Origin: Bacteroidota bacterium
GTDB lineage: Bacteria > Bacteroidota > Bacteroidia > Chitinophagales > Chitinophagaceae
Length of the DNA: 64,000 nucleotides
Reading direction: 5' to 3'
Assembly: GCA_018267705.1 (NCBI GenBank)
Contig: JAFDXX010000007.1
Span: 310,001 to 374,000 of the forward strand
Shown here: positions 44,092 through 52,895 of the stretch, piece by piece
Layout of the letters: each line of letters opens with the position of its first letter
Position numbering within the stretch: the stretch's first letter is position 1
The notes under the pieces: generated by a model
Seen by the model: only the letters and a program-made list of their open reading frames with translations
Told to the model about the DNA's origin: nothing
Database searches by the model: none
Translations under genes and position numbers: made by a program

Positions 44092-45687
44092 ATGAATACA
44101 GATTTTTTAGTTATTGGAAGTGGTATTGCCGGATTAACCTATGCATTAAAAGTTGCAAAACATTTTCCAGAAAAAAAAATAACAATAATTACAAAATCAA
44201 ATACCGATGAAACTAATACCAAATATGCACAAGGTGGCGTTGCCGGTGTTTGGGATGAAGAAAAAGACAGTTTTGAAAAACATATTGAGGATACATTAAT
44301 TGCCGGAGATAATTTATGTAACAAAAAAATTGTTGAAATAGTTGTGAAAGAAGGTCCTGAAAGAATTAAGGAAATTATTGAATATGGAGCAAGGTTTGAT
44401 AAAAATGAAAACGGAGATTATGCTTTAGGTAGAGAAGGTGGACATAGTGAATTTCGAATTTTACATCATAAAGATGTTACCGGAAAAGAAATAGAAAGGG
44501 CATTATTAGAAGAAGTTGGTAAAACAAAAAATATTGAAGTTATTAATCATTGTTTTGTTTTAGACATTATTACGCAGCATCATTTAGGATATTTAGTTAC
44601 AAAATCAACCACAGATATTAATTGTTATGGTGTGTATGTTTTAAACTTACACAACAATCAAATTGAAAAAATTACTGCTAATACAACCTTATTGGCAAGC
44701 GGTGGTTGCGGTCAGGCATATAGAACAACAACCAATCCTAAAATAGCCACAGGCGATGGTGTTGCAATGGTATATCGTGCTAAAGGAAGAATAGAAAATA
44801 TGGAGTTTATTCAATTTCATCCTACAGCATTATTTGAACCGGGGCAGTCTCCTTCTTTTTTAATTACAGAAGCCGTTCGTGGAGATGGAGGAATTCTTCG
44901 AAATAAAAACGGAGAAGCTTTTATGCAACAGTATGATGAAAGAAAAGATTTAGCTCCGCGAGATATTGTTGCAAGAGCAATAGATAATGAAATGAAAAAA
45001 AGCGGAACCGAACATGTTTATTTAGATTGCAGACACTTTAAAAAAGAAAACTTTATTCATCATTTTCCTAATATATATGAAAAATGTTTAAGTATTGGAA
45101 TTGATATAATGCAACAAATGATTCCTGTTGCACCTGCTGCACATTATAGCTGTGGCGGCATTAAAACAAACGAATACGCTCACACATCTATTAAAAATTT
45201 ATATGCTTGTGGCGAATGTGCCAGCACCGGATTGCATGGTGCTAACAGATTGGCAAGCAACAGTTTATTAGAAGCAATGGTTTTTGCACACAGAGCTTAT
45301 TGCGATGTATGCAATAATTTTGTTGAAAACACAAGTGCAAATAATATTCCCGATTGGAATGCAACAGGAACTACCGATCCTAAAGAAATGATTTTAATAA
45401 CACAAAGTTTAAAAGAGCTACAACAAATTATGAGCGATTATGTTGGTATTGTTAGAACAGATATTCGTTTACAAAGAGCCATGAGAAGAATTGATTTATT
45501 ACATGAAGAAACAGAACTGTTGTATGAAAACACAAAAGTATCTCCGCAACTATGTGAACTAAGAAACTTAATTACTGTTGGATATTTAATTGTAAAAGGT
45601 GCAGAGTTTAGAAAGGAAAGCAGAGGGCTACATTACAATATTAATCATTTAGAAAAAAACCCAATATTACAAAACACTATTCTTTAA
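44092..45687 (+). CDS. nadB: L-aspartate oxidase
   Basis: FAD enzyme of 531 residues that oxidises aspartate to iminoaspartate, the substrate of quinolinate synthase (nadA at 60.7 kb). FAD-binding GSGIAGLTYAL at the start, the succinate-dehydrogenase-like active-site region TKYAQGGVAGVW, REGGHSEFRILHHKDVTG, HPTALFEPGQ, and ECASTGLHGANRLASNSLLEA near the C-terminal third. It heads a tight group with an acyltransferase (8-nt gap) and kdsB (6-nt gap). A near-consensus -7 element (TTACTTTG) lies just before the start. Confidence 0.96.
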   Translation: MNTDFLVIGSGIAGLTYALKVAKHFPEKKITIITKSNTDETNTKYAQGGVAGVWDEEKDSFEKHIEDTLIAGDNLCNKKIVEIVVKEGPERIKEIIEYGARFDKNENGDYALGREGGHSEFRILHHKDVTGKEIERALLEEVGKTKNIEVINHCFVLDIITQHHLGYLVTKSTTDINCYGVYVLNLHNNQIEKITANTTLLASGGCGQAYRTTTNPKIATGDGVAMVYRAKGRIENMEFIQFHPTALFEPGQSPSFLITEAVRGDGGILRNKNGEAFMQQYDERKDLAPRDIVARAIDNEMKKSGTEHVYLDCRHFKKENFIHHFPNIYEKCLSIGIDIMQQMIPVAPAAHYSCGGIKTNEYAHTSIKNLYACGECASTGLHGANRLASNSLLEAMVFAHRAYCDVCNNFVENTSANNIPDWNATGTTDPKEMILITQSLKELQQIMSDYVGIVRTDIRLQRAMRRIDLLHEETELLYENTKVSPQLCELRNLITVGYLIVKGAEFRKESRGLHYNINHLEKNPILQNTIL

Positions 45688-45695
45688 GTTATACA

Positions 45696-46565
45696 ATGTA
45701 TTATATTATTTACGCTTTTTTTTATTTACTTTCTTTATTGCCATGGTTTATACTCTATGCAATTAGTGATTTTATTTCTTTTGTTCTATATCATATAATT
45801 AAATATAGAAAAGATGTAATATTAAGCAACTTAGCAATTGCATTCCCTGAAAAATCAATTCAAGAAAGAAAAAAAATTTGCAAACAATTTTATAAAAACT
45901 TTGTAGATACATTTATTGAAACCGTAAAATTTATTTCAATTTCTAAAAAAGAATTGAACAAACGATTTAAGGTTGATGCCGTTTTTTTACAAGAACTCTA
46001 TAATATTGAAAAACCTGTACAGTTTCATTCTGGACATTTTTTTAATTGGGAATATGTAAACGCCGGGTTAGCTATAAATTTAAAACATAGATGGGTTGGC
46101 GTTTACAGCCCATTAACCAATAAAAATTTTGATAGATTAATTTATAAAATGCGTGCTCGTTTTGGTACAGTATTAATTCCTACAACACACTTTAAAACAA
46201 AATTTCATGAATACGCAGGAAATATGTATGCTCTTGGTTTAGCTGCCGATCAAAACCCCGGAAATATTAATAATGCATATTGGATTCCTTTCTTTGGTAA
46301 AATGGCTCCTTTTGCAAAGGGCCCCGAAAAAGGAGCTAAACTAAAAAACACAACTGTTGTATTTGCAAATTTTTATAAAATTAAGAGGGGATATTATAGA
46401 ATTGATTTTGAATTAATTACTACTAATGCAAAAGAATATGCAGATGGTGAATTAACAAAAATGTATGTTAGCTATATAGAAACCTGTATTAAAAAAATGC
46501 CCGATAATTATTTATGGAGCCATAAACGATGGAAACACGAATTTGATAAATTAATTGTTAAATAA
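45696..46565 (+). CDS. Lysophospholipid / lipid A acyltransferase family protein (HtrB/LpxL-like)
   Basis: A 289-residue protein with an N-terminal membrane helix and the acyltransferase motif His114-x4-Glu119 in FHSGHFFNWEY. It also has VGVYSPLTNKNFDRLIYKMRARFG, the ALGLAADQNPG segment and a basic C-terminus ending WSHKRWKHEF, all typical of lipid A secondary acyltransferases. It probably adds an acyl chain to Kdo2-lipid A at the inner membrane. The neighbouring kdsB (Kdo activation) supports a lipopolysaccharide role. Confidence 0.9.
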   Translation: MYYIIYAFFYLLSLLPWFILYAISDFISFVLYHIIKYRKDVILSNLAIAFPEKSIQERKKICKQFYKNFVDTFIETVKFISISKKELNKRFKVDAVFLQELYNIEKPVQFHSGHFFNWEYVNAGLAINLKHRWVGVYSPLTNKNFDRLIYKMRARFGTVLIPTTHFKTKFHEYAGNMYALGLAADQNPGNINNAYWIPFFGKMAPFAKGPEKGAKLKNTTVVFANFYKIKRGYYRIDFELITTNAKEYADGELTKMYVSYIETCIKKMPDNYLWSHKRWKHEFDKLIVK

Positions 46566-46571
46566 AAAAAT

Positions 46572-47297
46572 ATGAAAATTATTGCAATGATTCCTGCACG
46601 CTATGCAGCAACACGCTTTCCTGCAAAGCTAATGCAATTATTGGGTGGAAAAACAGTAATAAGGCACACTTACGAAAACACTAAAGCAACAGAATTGTTT
46701 GATGATGTTTTTGTTGTTACCGATAGTGATATTATTTATAATGAAATTGTAAATAATGGTGGTAAAGCAATAATGAGTATAAAACAACATGAAAGCGGTA
46801 GTGATAGAATTGCAGAAGCCGCAGAACAATTAGATGTAGATATTATTGTAAATGTTCAAGGAGACGAGCCATTTGTAAAAAAAGAACCTTTACAAAAATT
46901 ATTGAATGTATTTAAAGAAAAAGAAGGAAAAAATATTCAGGTAGCAAGTTTAATGCAAGAATTGAATGATGAAAAATTAATTGCAGATTCTAACTATGTA
47001 AAAGTTGCCGTTGATAAAAATTTTAATTCCTTATTTTTTAGCCGTTCTGTTATTCCTTATCCAAGAGATAAAAATGTAAAAACCATTTATTATGAACATA
47101 TTGGTGTTTATGCTTTTAGAAAACAAGCACTTATTAATTTTACTAACTGGAAAATAACACCATTAGAAGCAGCAGAAAAAATTGAATGTTTGCGTTACTT
47201 AGAAAATGGCATCCCACTTAAAATGGTTGTAACCCATTATATGGGTATTGAAATTGATACTTTAGAAGATTTACAAAAAGCTGAGCAGCTTCTCTAA
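46572..47297 (+). CDS. kdsB: 3-deoxy-manno-octulosonate cytidylyltransferase
   Basis: Activates Kdo as CMP-Kdo for lipopolysaccharide core synthesis; cytoplasmic. 241 residues. It has [21 protein letters not shown] with the CTP-binding Arg/Lys, [23 protein letters not shown], and [15 protein letters not shown], as in the family. It follows the acyltransferase by 6 nt. Its end overlaps the convergent hydrolase gene by 4 nt. Confidence 0.95.
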   Translation: MKIIAMIPARYAATRFPAKLMQLLGGKTVIRHTYENTKATELFDDVFVVTDSDIIYNEIVNNGGKAIMSIKQHESGSDRIAEAAEQLDVDIIVNVQGDEPFVKKEPLQKLLNVFKEKEGKNIQVASLMQELNDEKLIADSNYVKVAVDKNFNSLFFSRSVIPYPRDKNVKTIYYEHIGVYAFRKQALINFTNWKITPLEAAEKIECLRYLENGIPLKMVVTHYMGIEIDTLEDLQKAEQLL

Positions 47298-48328
47298 TTT
47301 TTTATTGGTTTAAATTTATTCTCGTTAACAGATTTTATAAAACTTATCAGCCCCGGAAAGTAGTGTGCCTGATCATCCCACATAGAACAGTGGCTTCCAT
47401 TTGGGCAATATAAATAATTTCCATTTTTTACTTGTGTTGCCATCCATTTCATATAATTGGGATCCATTGTATCAAACTCTCCACCAATTGTTAATGTTGG
47501 AACATTTATTTTATTCAAGTCTTTACTTCTATCCCAATGCAACAATCTTCCTCCTGTTTTAAATTCACTTGGACCTTGCATTGAAACATATATTCCTTCA
47601 TTTAAATGACTAAACATTCTATTAATAGGTTCTGGCCATTCAGATAATCTACATATATGTTGAGCATAATATTCTGTAAGTACTAACCGTTGATAAGTTG
47701 TATCCTTAAACATTCCCTTGGCTTCATAATTCATTAAAGAATCTACGAGTGTTTTACGCATTTTGTTTCTAAGTATTACATTATATTTTTCATATTCCGG
47801 AATACTTGCAACCATATTAGAAATAATTAATCCCTTAATATTATCTTGATATTTCAATGCGTATTCTATTGCTAAAATTCCGCCCCAGCTATGTCCTAAC
47901 AAATAAAAATTATCTTTATTTAAATTTAATGCTTTGCGTACTTGTTCTACTTCATCAATAAAATGTTCTGTTGTCCAAAGGCTACTATCATTTGGTTTAT
48001 CGCTGTAGTAAGATTCTAACTGATCATATTCAATAATTTCAATCCCTTCTTTTGGCATAAAACTTTCAAAACACTCAAAGGCTTCGTGTGTTCCACCCGG
48101 TCCACCATGTAATAACAATACTTTTATTTTAGGATTATTGCCTATCCTTTTCGTCCAAACTTTAAATGTTCCTTTTTCTGTTTTTATAGGAATCATTTTT
48201 ACACCGCCTGTTTGTACTCCAGTATCTGTTGTGGCAAAATATTCTTCTAAAGAAAGGGTTGTTTTGTTTTGATTACAAGAAAGAAAAAATAGCGGCAATA
48301 TTAAAAGGAAGAAAAAAATTTTTCTCAT
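47294..48328 (-). CDS. Proline iminopeptidase-family alpha/beta hydrolase, lipoprotein
   Basis: A 344-residue alpha/beta hydrolase with a lipoprotein signal (Cys18 in LFFLSCNQ), so it is membrane-anchored outside the cytoplasm. It has the oxyanion motif [13 protein letters not shown] (74-79), the nucleophile Ser147 in [16 protein letters not shown], the acid in GGEFDTMDP and His in [15 protein letters not shown] and the overall length fit the proline-specific (S33) peptidases, which remove N-terminal residues from peptides. It is convergent with kdsB. Confidence 0.88.
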   Translation of the reverse strand: MRKIFFFLLILPLFFLSCNQNKTTLSLEEYFATTDTGVQTGGVKMIPIKTEKGTFKVWTKRIGNNPKIKVLLLHGGPGGTHEAFECFESFMPKEGIEIIEYDQLESYYSDKPNDSSLWTTEHFIDEVEQVRKALNLNKDNFYLLGHSWGGILAIEYALKYQDNIKGLIISNMVASIPEYEKYNVILRNKMRKTLVDSLMNYEAKGMFKDTTYQRLVLTEYYAQHICRLSEWPEPINRMFSHLNEGIYVSMQGPSEFKTGGRLLHWDRSKDLNKINVPTLTIGGEFDTMDPNYMKWMATQVKNGNYLYCPNGSHCSMWDDQAHYFPGLISFIKSVNENKFKPIKN

Positions 48329-48374
48329 AGCAAAAGTTTGTATGAATATAAAATATTTTCTTTATAAACGCAAG

Positions 48375-50246
48375 CTACCTTCCCATATAAACCATTAATA
48401 TTTGTACATCACTTGGGTTTACACCTGAAATGCGTGATGCCTGACCAAGTGTTCTTGGTTTTATTTTTTTAAATTTTTGTAATGCTTCTGCTGAAAGAGC
48501 CGATACGCCATCATAATTAAATGTATCAGGAATATTCAATTCTTCTAACTGTTTCATTTTTTGTACAATATCTAATTCTTTTTCAATATACCTTTCATAT
48601 TTTATTTGTATTTCTGCTTGTTCTATACTTTCATTTGAAAAAGGTTGAAATACTGTTTTTAAATTATAAATATTATTTATTAATGAAATTAATGATACGT
48701 TTGGACGTAAAACAATTTTTGCTGCTTTTTGTTTTTCGGTTAAAGGGGAAGATTGTATTTCTGAAAAATAAGTATTGACTTCTTCTGGTTCTATTGTTAT
48801 TTTATTTAATATGTTTTTAATGGCGTTTACTTCTTCTTTTTTTTGAATTACTTTATCCATTCGTTCTTGGGATGCAAGCCCCAACAACCGATAACTCATT
48901 TCTGTTAATCTTAAATCGGCATTATCTTGTCTTAACAGTGTTCTAAATTCTGCCCTACTGGTAAACATTCTGTACGGCTCATCCGTTCCTTTATTTATTA
49001 AATCATCAATTAAAACGCCAATATATGCTTCGCTCCTTTTTAACACCAACGGTTTTTCATTCCTTACGCTTAAGTGTGCATTAATTCCGGCCATTAATCC
49101 TTGGCAAGCTGCTTCTTCATAACCTGTTGTTCCGTTTATTTGGCCGGCAAAAAATAAATTTTTAATCTGCTTTGTTTCTAAACTACTTTGTAACTGAGTG
49201 GGTGGAAAATAATCGTATTCAATTGCATAACCGGGTCTAAAAATTTTGCAGTTTTCAAATCCGGCAACAGTTCTTAAAGCTTTTATTTGTACTTCTTCGG
49301 GTAATGATGTAGAAAATCCGTTTACATATATTTCAACAGTATTCCAGCCTTCCGGTTCTACAAAAAGTTGGTGTCTATCTCTATCGGCAAAGCGGTTAAT
49401 TTTATCTTCAATACTTGGGCAATACCTAGGACCCCTTCCTTCAATTCTTCCCTGAAACATTGGGCTTCTATCAAATCCTGTTTTTAAAATTTCATGAACC
49501 TCCGGCGTGGTGTAGGTTATAAAACAACTTCTTTGGGTTTCTGCTTTTGGTTTCTCAACATTTAAATAAGAAAATCCGGTAATCAGCTGGTCTCCCTTTT
49601 GTTCTTCCATTTTAGAATAATCTAAACTTCTGCCATCTACCCTTGGTGGTGTTCCTGTTTTCAGTCTATCGCTTTCAAAGCCAAGATTTACCAATTGTTC
49701 TGTTATTCCTGTGGCTGCTTTTTCTGAAATTCTTCCACCACCTATTTGTTTTTCTCCAATATGAATAATTCCATTTAAAAATGTTCCACTGGTTACAACA
49801 ATGGTTTTAGATTCAATTTCATGCCCCAACCCCGTAACTACACCTGTTGCTTTTCCGTTTTTAATAATTATAGAACGAACCATATCTTGATAAAAATCAA
49901 CATTTGGTGTTGCTTCTAACATATCTCGCCAAGTGGCAGCAAATAACATTCGGTCATTTTGAGATCTTGGACTCCACATTGCAGGCCCCTTACTTAAGTT
50001 TAGCATTCTAAACTGAATCATACTTTTATCAGAAACAATTCCACTATACCCACCCATTGCATCTATTTCTCGCACAATTTGTCCTTTTGCTATACCACCC
50101 ATTGCCGGGTTACAACTCATTTGGGCAATGGTTTGCATATTCATAGTAATAAGCAAAACCCTACTTCCCATATTTGCCGCTGCTGCTGCTGCTTCACAAC
50201 CTGCGTGCCCGGCACCTACAACAATTACATCATATTTTGAAAACAT
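48375..50246 (-). CDS. mnmG: tRNA uridine-5-carboxymethylaminomethyl modification enzyme MnmG (GidA)
   Basis: FAD protein of 623 residues which, with MnmE, modifies U34 in the wobble position of several tRNAs. FAD loop VVGAGHAGCEAAAAA (GxGxxG at 11-16), TCNPAIGG-equivalent MSCNPAMGGIAKGQIVREIDA, the GGRISEKAATG region, RMFTSRAEFRTLLRQDNADLRL, and a C-terminal helical domain that binds MnmE (LGQASRISGVNPSDVQILM). A longer frame to 50414 is spurious: it runs through the parS sites and ybeY. The gene is often close to the origin, in line with the parS sites 44 nt upstream. Confidence 0.97.
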   Translation of the reverse strand: MFSKYDVIVVGAGHAGCEAAAAAANMGSRVLLITMNMQTIAQMSCNPAMGGIAKGQIVREIDAMGGYSGIVSDKSMIQFRMLNLSKGPAMWSPRSQNDRMLFAATWRDMLEATPNVDFYQDMVRSIIIKNGKATGVVTGLGHEIESKTIVVTSGTFLNGIIHIGEKQIGGGRISEKAATGITEQLVNLGFESDRLKTGTPPRVDGRSLDYSKMEEQKGDQLITGFSYLNVEKPKAETQRSCFITYTTPEVHEILKTGFDRSPMFQGRIEGRGPRYCPSIEDKINRFADRDRHQLFVEPEGWNTVEIYVNGFSTSLPEEVQIKALRTVAGFENCKIFRPGYAIEYDYFPPTQLQSSLETKQIKNLFFAGQINGTTGYEEAACQGLMAGINAHLSVRNEKPLVLKRSEAYIGVLIDDLINKGTDEPYRMFTSRAEFRTLLRQDNADLRLTEMSYRLLGLASQERMDKVIQKKEEVNAIKNILNKITIEPEEVNTYFSEIQSSPLTEKQKAAKIVLRPNVSLISLINNIYNLKTVFQPFSNESIEQAEIQIKYERYIEKELDIVQKMKQLEELNIPDTFNYDGVSALSAEALQKFKKIKPRTLGQASRISGVNPSDVQILMVYMGR

Positions 50247-50289
50247 ACGCAAAGATATTTTTGAAAGGCCAACCCTTTTCAGAAATATT

Positions 50290-50305
50290 TGTTTCACGTG
50301 AAACA
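50290..50305. promoter_or_regulatory. parS chromosome-segregation site (exact consensus)
   Basis: TGTTTCACGTGAAACA is a perfect 16-bp palindrome identical to the consensus bound by ParB. It lies in the 61-nt gap between mnmG and ybeY. ParB loading sites cluster close to replication origins in most bacteria. Confidence 0.88.
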
Positions 50306-50307
50306 AA

Positions 50308-50760
50308 TTAGCCAAGGTTACACGTGGAACAGTAGAGATTATAGGTAGAAAGTTTTTCAGCCTCTTTGGCTCGCATCTGTTTTTGATCTTGTTTTGTTTT
50401 GTCTTTATAGCCACATAAATGAAGGGCTCCGTGAATAATAACTCTTCGCAATTCTTCTAAATAAGGGGCATTAAGTTTTTGAGCGTTATCTCTCACTCTA
50501 TCAACGCTTATATAAACTTCTGCTTCAATTGAATTTTTTGAGGTATTTGATAAATCAAAAGTGATAATATCTGTGTAGTAATCATGTTGAAGAAATTGCT
50601 TGTTGATGTTTAATAAATAATCATCGGAACAAAAAACATAAGTAATTGTATCCAGTTGCTTTCCTTCGTTGGTAAAGCAGTTAATAATCCATTGCTTTAG
50701 CTTTTTCTTCTCTTTATAATAAAACGGAATATCTGCGGAGTGAAACGATACTTTATTCAT
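50308..50760 (-). CDS. ybeY: Endoribonuclease YbeY (rRNA maturation)
   Basis: Single-strand-specific metal-dependent RNase in 16S rRNA maturation and ribosome quality control; 150 residues. The start at 50760 gives the family N-terminus (MNKVSFHSADIPFYY); the longer frame to 50802 is less likely. The metal motif reads IIHGALHLCGYKDKTK: two His as usual, with Asp in place of the third His of the E. coli motif, an exchange I recall from other Bacteroidota. The last codons contain a second parS-like sequence. It is divergent from feoA. Confidence 0.94.
   Translation of the reverse strand: MNKVSFHSADIPFYYKEKKKLKQWIINCFTNEGKQLDTITYVFCSDDYLLNINKQFLQHDYYTDIITFDLSNTSKNSIEAEVYISVDRVRDNAQKLNAPYLEELRRVIIHGALHLCGYKDKTKQDQKQMRAKEAEKLSTYNLYCSTCNLG
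50317..50332. promoter_or_regulatory. Second parS-like site
   Basis: Read on the minus strand TGTTCCACGTGTAACC: it agrees with TGTTnCACGTGnAACA at all fixed positions but the last. It begins 11 bp after the perfect site and lies inside the final codons of ybeY. Confidence 0.65.
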
Positions 50761-50803
50761 ATTCTTACTCCAAAATTCGTAAGAACTTGCCTTTTGTAGC
50801 AAT

Positions 50804-50811
50804 TACTTTTG
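50804..50811 (+). promoter_or_regulatory. Bacteroidota -7 promoter element for feoA-nadD
   Basis: TACTTTTG (exact TAnnTTTG), 16 nt before the feoA ATG. Confidence 0.5.
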
Positions 50812-50827
50812 CTTTTCAGATTAAAAT

Positions 50828-51058
50828 ATGAAAAAACTTAGCGAGTTGGCATTAGGAAAGCAGGCAATAATTACTTCGTTTACTAATGATGAGATTTATA
50901 TTAAATTGATGGAAATGGGCTGTGTACCCGGAGAACTTGTGACCGTGGAATTAATTGCCCCTTTAGGAGATCCGATCTCTATTTCAATTGCGGGCTATTC
51001 TTTGAGCCTTAGATTAGACGAAGCCGGAAGTATTTTTGTAGAAGAAATTGACAACTAA
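50828..51058 (+). CDS. feoA: FeoA family protein
   Basis: SH3-like FeoA-domain protein of 76 residues: LSELALGKQAIITSFTNDE, LMEMGCVPGELVTVELIAPLGDPISISIAGYSLSLRLDEA, the typical pattern of the domain. FeoA assists FeoB in Fe(II) uptake in the cytoplasm. The feoB fragment at the left end of the window is about 50 kb away, so this copy is not adjacent to it. Here it precedes nadD by 9 nt, an arrangement without an obvious functional link. A second FeoA might exist beside feoB outside the window. Confidence 0.9.
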   Translation: MKKLSELALGKQAIITSFTNDEIYIKLMEMGCVPGELVTVELIAPLGDPISISIAGYSLSLRLDEAGSIFVEEIDN

Positions 51059-51067
51059 ACAATATTC

Positions 51068-51643
51068 ATGAAAATTGGTTTATACTTTGGTTCTTTTAAC
51101 CCTATACACATGGGGCATTTGGTTATAGCCAGTCATGTGGCTAATTATGCTGACGTTCAGCAGGTTTGGTTTGTGGTGAGTCCACAAAATCCGTTAAAAT
51201 CATCTACTTCTTTATTAAATGAACATCAAAGATTGTTTTTGGTTCAAAAAGCAATTGAAAACGACAACCGATTTAAAGCCTGTGATGTAGAATTTAAATT
51301 ACCCAAACCATCTTATTCTATTGATACTTTAACCTATTTATCGGAAAAACACCCGGAGCATGAGTTTTTAATTATTATTGGAAGTGATAGTTTGCAAAAT
51401 ATAAAACAGTGGAAAAATTATAAAGAATTGCTTACGAACTATAAACTAATTGTGTACGAAAGGCCTGGTTTTGAAGTAAATCAAATTATTGATGAAGCAG
51501 ATTTATGCATTTTAAAAAATGCCCCTTTATTAAATATTTCTGCAACCTTAATAAGAGAAAATATTCGAACCGGGAAAAATATTAATTATCTAGTGTTGGC
51601 TATTGTAAAAGATGAAATTGAAAAAGGTGGATATTATAAATAA
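51068..51643 (+). CDS. nadD: Nicotinate-nucleotide adenylyltransferase
   Basis: Adds AMP to nicotinate mononucleotide in NAD synthesis; cytoplasmic. 191 residues. It has the nucleotidyltransferase motif GSFNPIHMGHL (His14, His17), a KPSYSIDTLTYL substrate loop, IIIGSDSLQNIKQW and the C-terminal ISATLIREN (SxTxxR) motif. With nadB and nadA also in the window, three de novo NAD genes are present but in separate units. Confidence 0.95.
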   Translation: MKIGLYFGSFNPIHMGHLVIASHVANYADVQQVWFVVSPQNPLKSSTSLLNEHQRLFLVQKAIENDNRFKACDVEFKLPKPSYSIDTLTYLSEKHPEHEFLIIIGSDSLQNIKQWKNYKELLTNYKLIVYERPGFEVNQIIDEADLCILKNAPLLNISATLIRENIRTGKNINYLVLAIVKDEIEKGGYYK

Positions 51644-51657
51644 TAAATATTAGTTTT

Positions 51658-52146
51658 TTATTTCATTTCTTCAAACTCTCCGGTCTGTTTATTTTTTCTA
51701 ACATTATCCCAATTAAAAAACCTGCCATTCATAGCAACATACACACCACTTGGTAAGGTTTGTACAAAAGCTAAAGCACTTCCTAAATTAAACAATCCAT
51801 CACTGCTTCCAAACTTATATGGAATCATAGCTCCAGTAATAACAATGGTTTTATGAATATTTTTTTCTGCTAAAAATTTTGCTGTATCACTCATTGTATC
51901 AGTTCCATGTGTTATAATAATTTTATTTTCATCGGCATGTTGACATTGGCGTGCTATTAATTCTCTATCATCAATAGTCATTTCTAAACTATCAATCATC
52001 ATTAAAGTTCTTATATCAACATCTACCCTGCTTCTACCAAGCTCAAGCATTTCATGCAAATGAGTATCTTTAAAAAAAAGTTGTCCGTTTAATTCGTTAT
52101 ATTCTTTATCAAAAGTTCCTCCGGTAATAAAAATTCTAATTGACAT
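51658..52146 (-). CDS. Single-domain asparaginase-like protein
   Basis: A 162-residue protein corresponding only to the N-terminal domain of type I/II L-asparaginases. It has the first catalytic motif FITGGTFDKEY and the second ITHGTDTMSDTAKFLA, with IVITGAMIPYKFGSSDGLFNLGSAL. The C-terminal domain of true asparaginases is missing and the frame ends naturally, so it belongs to the small one-domain group; activity is uncertain. The start at 52146 fits the family; the frame could extend to 52212. Confidence 0.85.
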   Translation of the reverse strand: MSIRIFITGGTFDKEYNELNGQLFFKDTHLHEMLELGRSRVDVDIRTLMMIDSLEMTIDDRELIARQCQHADENKIIITHGTDTMSDTAKFLAEKNIHKTIVITGAMIPYKFGSSDGLFNLGSALAFVQTLPSGVYVAMNGRFFNWDNVRKNKQTGEFEEMK

Positions 52147-52242
52147 ACTATATTTTTTACAAATATCATTCAAGCTTTCTAATTTAAAAATTTGTATTCC
52201 GCTTTCATCCAATATTATTGAACCCTTCCTTTATATAACAAC

Positions 52243-52250
52243 TATTTTTG
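52243..52250 (+). promoter_or_regulatory. Bacteroidota -7 promoter element for the Crp-type regulator
   Basis: TATTTTTG (exact TAnnTTTG) with only four bases to the ATG at 52255. The predicted start of transcription falls on the A of the start codon, so the mRNA would be leaderless. Confidence 0.6.
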
Positions 52251-52254
52251 CAAA

Positions 52255-52884
52255 ATGAATTTTCCGGAAAAATTTAAAACCACTTTTGAACCCGAATTAT
52301 TACAAGCAATTGAAGCAAAAGCAAAAGTAATTTCTGTTACTGAAGGAACTGTTATTGTAGATATTGGGCAAGCTGTAAGGATAATTCCACTTTTACTAAG
52401 TGGCACCATAAAAATTACAAGAGTAGATGATGCGGGCAGAGAATTATTATTGTATTACATATATGCCAATGAAAGTTGTGCAATGTCTTTTACCTGTTGT
52501 ATGCAACAGTTTCCAAGTGAAATAAAGGCCACCGCAGAAAGTGATGTAGAATTTTTGGGTATTCCCGTTGGTGTTATGGATGAATGGCTAACAAAATATC
52601 CAACATGGAAGAGTTTTGTAATGCGAACTATTCGCAATCGTTTTAACGAATTGTTGAATGCAATAGACCAACTTGCTTTTCAAAAATTAGATGAACGACT
52701 TATCCATTATTTAAAAGAAAAATCAAAAGCTACCGGCTCTACGCTTATCAATTTTTCTCATGAAGAAATAGCTAATGAAATGGCCTCATCAAGAGAAGTT
52801 ATTTCACGCCTTTTAAAAAAATTGGAAACCGATAAAAAAGTACTACTCTACCGAAACCAAATCAAATTACTTAGAGAATTGTGA
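52255..52884 (+). CDS. Crp/Fnr family transcriptional regulator with Cys-rich sensor region
   Basis: A 209-residue regulator: cyclic-nucleotide-binding-like domain (about residues 10-125) and a winged helix (145-209). The sensor barrel carries Cys75, Cys81 and Cys82 in NESCAMSFTCCMQQ, unusual for a cAMP receptor and suited to thiol or persulfide sensing. The recognition helix is SSREVISRLLKKLE with Arg180, Glu181 and Arg185, the residues with which E. coli CRP reads TGTGA. A TGTGA-N6-TCACC site lies directly behind this gene and in front of the redox/sulfur cluster. It probably activates that cluster; the ligand is inferred, not shown. Confidence 0.9.
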   Translation: MNFPEKFKTTFEPELLQAIEAKAKVISVTEGTVIVDIGQAVRIIPLLLSGTIKITRVDDAGRELLLYYIYANESCAMSFTCCMQQFPSEIKATAESDVEFLGIPVGVMDEWLTKYPTWKSFVMRTIRNRFNELLNAIDQLAFQKLDERLIHYLKEKSKATGSTLINFSHEEIANEMASSREVISRLLKKLETDKKVLLYRNQIKLLREL

Positions 52885-52895
52885 TTAAAGTCACC
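52880..52895. promoter_or_regulatory. CRP-type operator TGTGA-N6-TCACC
   Basis: TGTGATTAAAGTCACC agrees with the CRP consensus TGTGA-N6-TCACA at nine of ten fixed bases. Its centre (52887.5) lies about 41 nt before the start predicted from a near-consensus -7 element (GAGTTTTG at 52917-52924), the classic class II activation position. It overlaps the crp stop codon. Confidence 0.65.

Noticed and set aside
48521..48778. 85-residue + strand frame inside mnmG
   Set aside because: Phe/Leu/Tyr-rich shadow of the C-terminal helical domain of MnmG.
50247..50414. N-terminal extension of mnmG by 56 codons
   Set aside because: It runs through both parS sites and the end of ybeY and lacks resemblance to MnmG; the ATG at 50246 gives the normal FAD-binding start.
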